DNA from: DAOUMU01 sp034409055 | GTDB taxonomy: Bacteria > Chloroflexota > Anaerolineae > 4572-78 > J111 | Length of the DNA: 25,844 bases | Direction of reading: 5' to 3' | NCBI GenBank assembly: GCA_034409055.1 | Contig: DAOUMU010000185.1 | Location: 1-25,844, forward strand | Shown: positions 24,092-25,844 of the stretch, piece by piece | Layout: every line of letters begins with the position of its first letter | How positions within the stretch are numbered: the stretch's first letter is position 1 | Made by a program: the position numbers and the translations under genes | Notes under the pieces: model-generated | The model's input: the letters and a program-made list of their open reading frames with translations, nothing else | Told to the model about the DNA's origin: nothing | Databases searched by the model: none

Positions 24092-25114
24092 ATGACTGAG
24101 TCCGATAGAAACGAAGCAAAATTCAAAACAATGACTGTGAGTGAGTTAAAAGCGCTGCTCAAGGAGAAAGGATTACCAGTCACGGGCAATAAAAATCAAC
24201 TGATAGAGCGGCTTCTGGCCCATCCAGAAGCAGAAACAGGCCAGCCTATTGAAGTCGAGAGCCAACAGGTTGAACCTGAATCAGTTGAGGCGTTTGCAGA
24301 GGTGGTAGGCCAAGCGCAAGAAGCGGCTGTAAAAGCCAAACAAGCGGCCATCAAGGCCCAAACCGCCACCGAAACAGCCGCTTCAGAAGCGCAAAAGGCC
24401 GCTCAAACTGCCGCCAGGGAAAAAGAAGCCGCCGCTGCCGAAGCTGCCACTGCCCTTGAAGCCAAACAGGCCGCCCTTAAGGCCCAAACTGCCGCCGCTG
24501 AAGCGGCGGCAGTGGCCCAGGCCGCTCAAAAAGTAGCCTTGGAAGCCCAGACCGTGGCCGAAATGTCCATGGCTCAAGCGGCTGTCATCGCCGCCGAAAC
24601 CGCCGTAGCTGAAGCGGTCCAACAGGCTGCGGCCGTCGCCACCGCCGCAGCCGAAGCCCAAGCGGCTGCGGCCAAGGCAGGGGCCTACGCCGAAGCGGCC
24701 AAACGAGCGGCTAGAAACACTAAAGCGATCGCCAGGAAATCTAAAACGGCCAAAATGGCCAAAAAAGCGGCCAAAATGGCAGAAACCGCCGCCAAAAATG
24801 CGGCTCTGCAAGCCGAGGCGGCCAGAAACGCCGTCCAGACCACCACCGCCGAACAAGATACCTCCATCGAAGTGGCCGAAGCTACTTTACAGGCCCTGAT
24901 TGCCGATCGAACCGCCGCAGACGTCGAAGTCGCCAGACAGGCTACGACTATCGCTCAAACCGCCAGGCAAATCGCCGCAGTGACCAAAGAGGCTGCGGTC
25001 ACAGCTCGTACAGCCGCCGCCAAGGCCCTGGTCGAAGCCCAGGCAGCCAAAAAAGCAGCCAAAGTGGCCAAAACGGCCAAAAAGCAGGCTAAAAAAGCGG
25101 ACCAGAGGATATAA
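24092..25114 (+). CDS. SAP-domain protein with long Ala/Lys-rich helical tail
   Basis: 340 residues. A SAP motif lies at about 14-46: MTVSELKALLKEKGLPVTG followed by NKNQLIERLL. This helix-turn-helix-like element binds DNA in many proteins. An acidic stretch follows (48-72). About 75-340 is very rich in Ala, Lys, Gln, Glu and Thr, with Ala spaced as in long amphipathic helices. It has two strongly basic patches, around 210-235 (KSKTAKMAKKAAK) and at the end (KKAAKVAKTAKKQAKKA), like histone-H1-type tails. The likely role is nucleoid binding, by inference; a TolA-like or LEA-like stalk is the alternative. AGGAG lies nine bases upstream. Only 15 bases after gcvPB, so probably read from the glycine-controlled operon, which is an odd place for it. 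Confidence 0.85.
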   Translation: MTESDRNEAKFKTMTVSELKALLKEKGLPVTGNKNQLIERLLAHPEAETGQPIEVESQQVEPESVEAFAEVVGQAQEAAVKAKQAAIKAQTATETAASEAQKAAQTAAREKEAAAAEAATALEAKQAALKAQTAAAEAAAVAQAAQKVALEAQTVAEMSMAQAAVIAAETAVAEAVQQAAAVATAAAEAQAAAAKAGAYAEAAKRAARNTKAIARKSKTAKMAKKAAKMAETAAKNAALQAEAARNAVQTTTAEQDTSIEVAEATLQALIADRTAADVEVARQATTIAQTARQIAAVTKEAAVTARTAAAKALVEAQAAKKAAKVAKTAKKQAKKADQRI

Positions 25115-25116
25115 AA

Positions 25117-25844
25117 ATTTCTTATTTCCAGCAACGCAGTCAGGCTGATTGTCTGCCGGTATGTGCCCAGATAGTATTAACCTATCTGGACCACTCCCAA
25201 TCCTACCAAAGGCGCACTCGATGGATAATAATCTACCCCTTTCTTCTCGTTCTGCTAGCGGCATGCAATAACCAACTCTCCCTTGCCTCCGCCACACCTA
25301 CAGCCACGGTTACCTCCACCCCAACCCCTACTCACACCCACACGCCAACACCCACCCCCTCCCCAACCAGCACTCCGACTTCGACACCAACCTCTACCTC
25401 CTCCCCAACTGGCACCGCCACCCCGACCGTGACGCCGACTTCCACCCCCAGCGACACCCCCACGCCTACGTCTATCCCCCCCACACCCATGCCCACCGGT
25501 ACCCCCACCCCGGCCATTGACTTCCGCATTGCCTCGTGGCGGTTGTGGCCGTTGGCTCTCAACAGTGGCTGCGCCAAGGGTATGCACACTATTTTCATTA
25601 CCGTCCTCGATGCCAACGGGGCCCCTTTAGATGGCGTGGTCGTGGGGGATACCTGGAACAACGTCAAGGTCATCAGTGGTAGCAAAGGGTTGGGCAAGGC
25701 CGAGATTGATCTGTGGTCCAACACCATGAAGATGGTCATCAAGCGGGACGCGGCCACCGGTCAGCCTTACACCAGCGAAATCAGTTTCCCCTTCAGTTCA
25801 TTTATGACGACGATCCCTAATGACCAGATGATCCAGGCCGGATA
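25117..25844 (+). CDS. Lipoprotein with Thr/Pro linker, preceded in frame by C39-like peptidase start; open at right edge
   Basis: An open plus-strand frame from the stop at 25090-25092 to the window edge with no in-frame ATG or GTG before the signal peptide. The first in-frame residues, ISYFQQRSQADCLPVCAQIV, then LTYLDHSQSYQR, resemble the start of C39-like cysteine peptidases (Gln then Asp-Cys), by pattern memory. From about 25210 the frame becomes a signal peptide (RTRWIIIYPFLLVLLAAC), with lipobox LAAC. A Thr/Pro linker of about 70 residues and a beta-rich region (ITVLDANGAPLDGVVVGDTW, then KGLGKAEIDLW) follow, recalling carboxypeptidase-regulatory-like folds. The true start is unknown: ATT at 25117 behind GAGG, CTG at 25186, or a start lost by mutation are all possible. 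Coordinates give the open part of the frame. Confidence 0.6.
   Translation, partial: MSYFQQRSQADCLPVCAQIVLTYLDHSQSYQRRTRWIIIYPFLLVLLAACNNQLSLASATPTATVTSTPTPTHTHTPTPTPSPTSTPTSTPTSTSSPTGTATPTVTPTSTPSDTPTPTSIPPTPMPTGTPTPAIDFRIASWRLWPLALNSGCAKGMHTIFITVLDANGAPLDGVVVGDTWNNVKVISGSKGLGKAEIDLWSNTMKMVIKRDAATGQPYTSEISFPFSSFMTTIPNDQMIQAG

Noticed and set aside
24383..24856. Gly/Phe-rich minus-strand frame opposite the SAP-domain gene
   Set aside because: It is the antisense of Ala codons (GCC/GCN read as GGC); no ribosome site or family match.
25255..25757. Gly/Val-rich minus-strand frames opposite the right-edge lipoprotein
   Set aside because: They are the antisense of the Thr/Pro (ACC/CCC) linker, a known artefact of such linkers.

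Overview
The window reads as part of a bacterial chromosome of about 53-55% GC by eye. It most resembles Chloroflexota (Anaerolineae-like). This is inference from style: several lipoproteins with Thr/Pro linkers after the lipobox, repeated SH3b domains, a multi-GAF hybrid kinase, an RND pump with no outer-membrane factor nearby, and a two-subunit GcvP. No rRNA, tRNA, CRISPR array, transposase or phage gene was seen.

Layout. (a) 1-7068, minus strand: a probable operon read as marR, membrane fusion lipoprotein, RND pump, SH3b-repeat lipoprotein. The last gene runs off the left edge. Two near-identical TTGACA-N16-TATATT promoters lie upstream of marR. (b) 7077-10010, minus strand: a site-2-protease-like M50 metalloprotease with CBS domains, abutting an aconitase-X large subunit broken by a frameshift, then its DUF126 small subunit. 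(c) 10287-11183, minus: a DUF6599-like lipoprotein. (d) 11385-14272, minus: a beta-propeller lipoprotein, then mannitol-1-phosphate 5-dehydrogenase. (e) 14578-15954, minus: a dihydropyrimidinase/hydantoinase. (f) 16150-19098, plus: a hybrid histidine kinase with three GAF domains, PAS, HisKA, HATPase and a receiver. (g) 19119-25114, plus: a complete glycine-cleavage operon. It has a promoter, tandem glycine riboswitch and terminator, then gcvT, gcvH, gcvPA, gcvPB and an Ala/Lys-rich SAP-domain protein. (h) 25117-25844, plus: a lipoprotein open at the right edge, preceded in frame by what looks like the start of a C39-like cysteine peptidase.

How the genes work together. The clearest pathway is glycine cleavage. 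T, H and P proteins are all encoded; the lipoamide dehydrogenase (L) is not in the window. Glycine sensing by the riboswitch should set expression of the operon. The marR-pump block is a textbook regulated efflux unit, with an unexpected SH3b lipoprotein added. The other genes are loosely connected.

The most unusual layer is the spacer DNA. Short tandem repeats with a 7-base period (8 in one case) but a different unit at each site lie in at least six spacers. Two spacers carry a related multi-hairpin palindrome with a shared GGCATCCC core. One carries a roughly 200-base imperfect inverted repeat that resembles a miniature mobile element. Two repeat clusters sit between genes inside the gcv operon.
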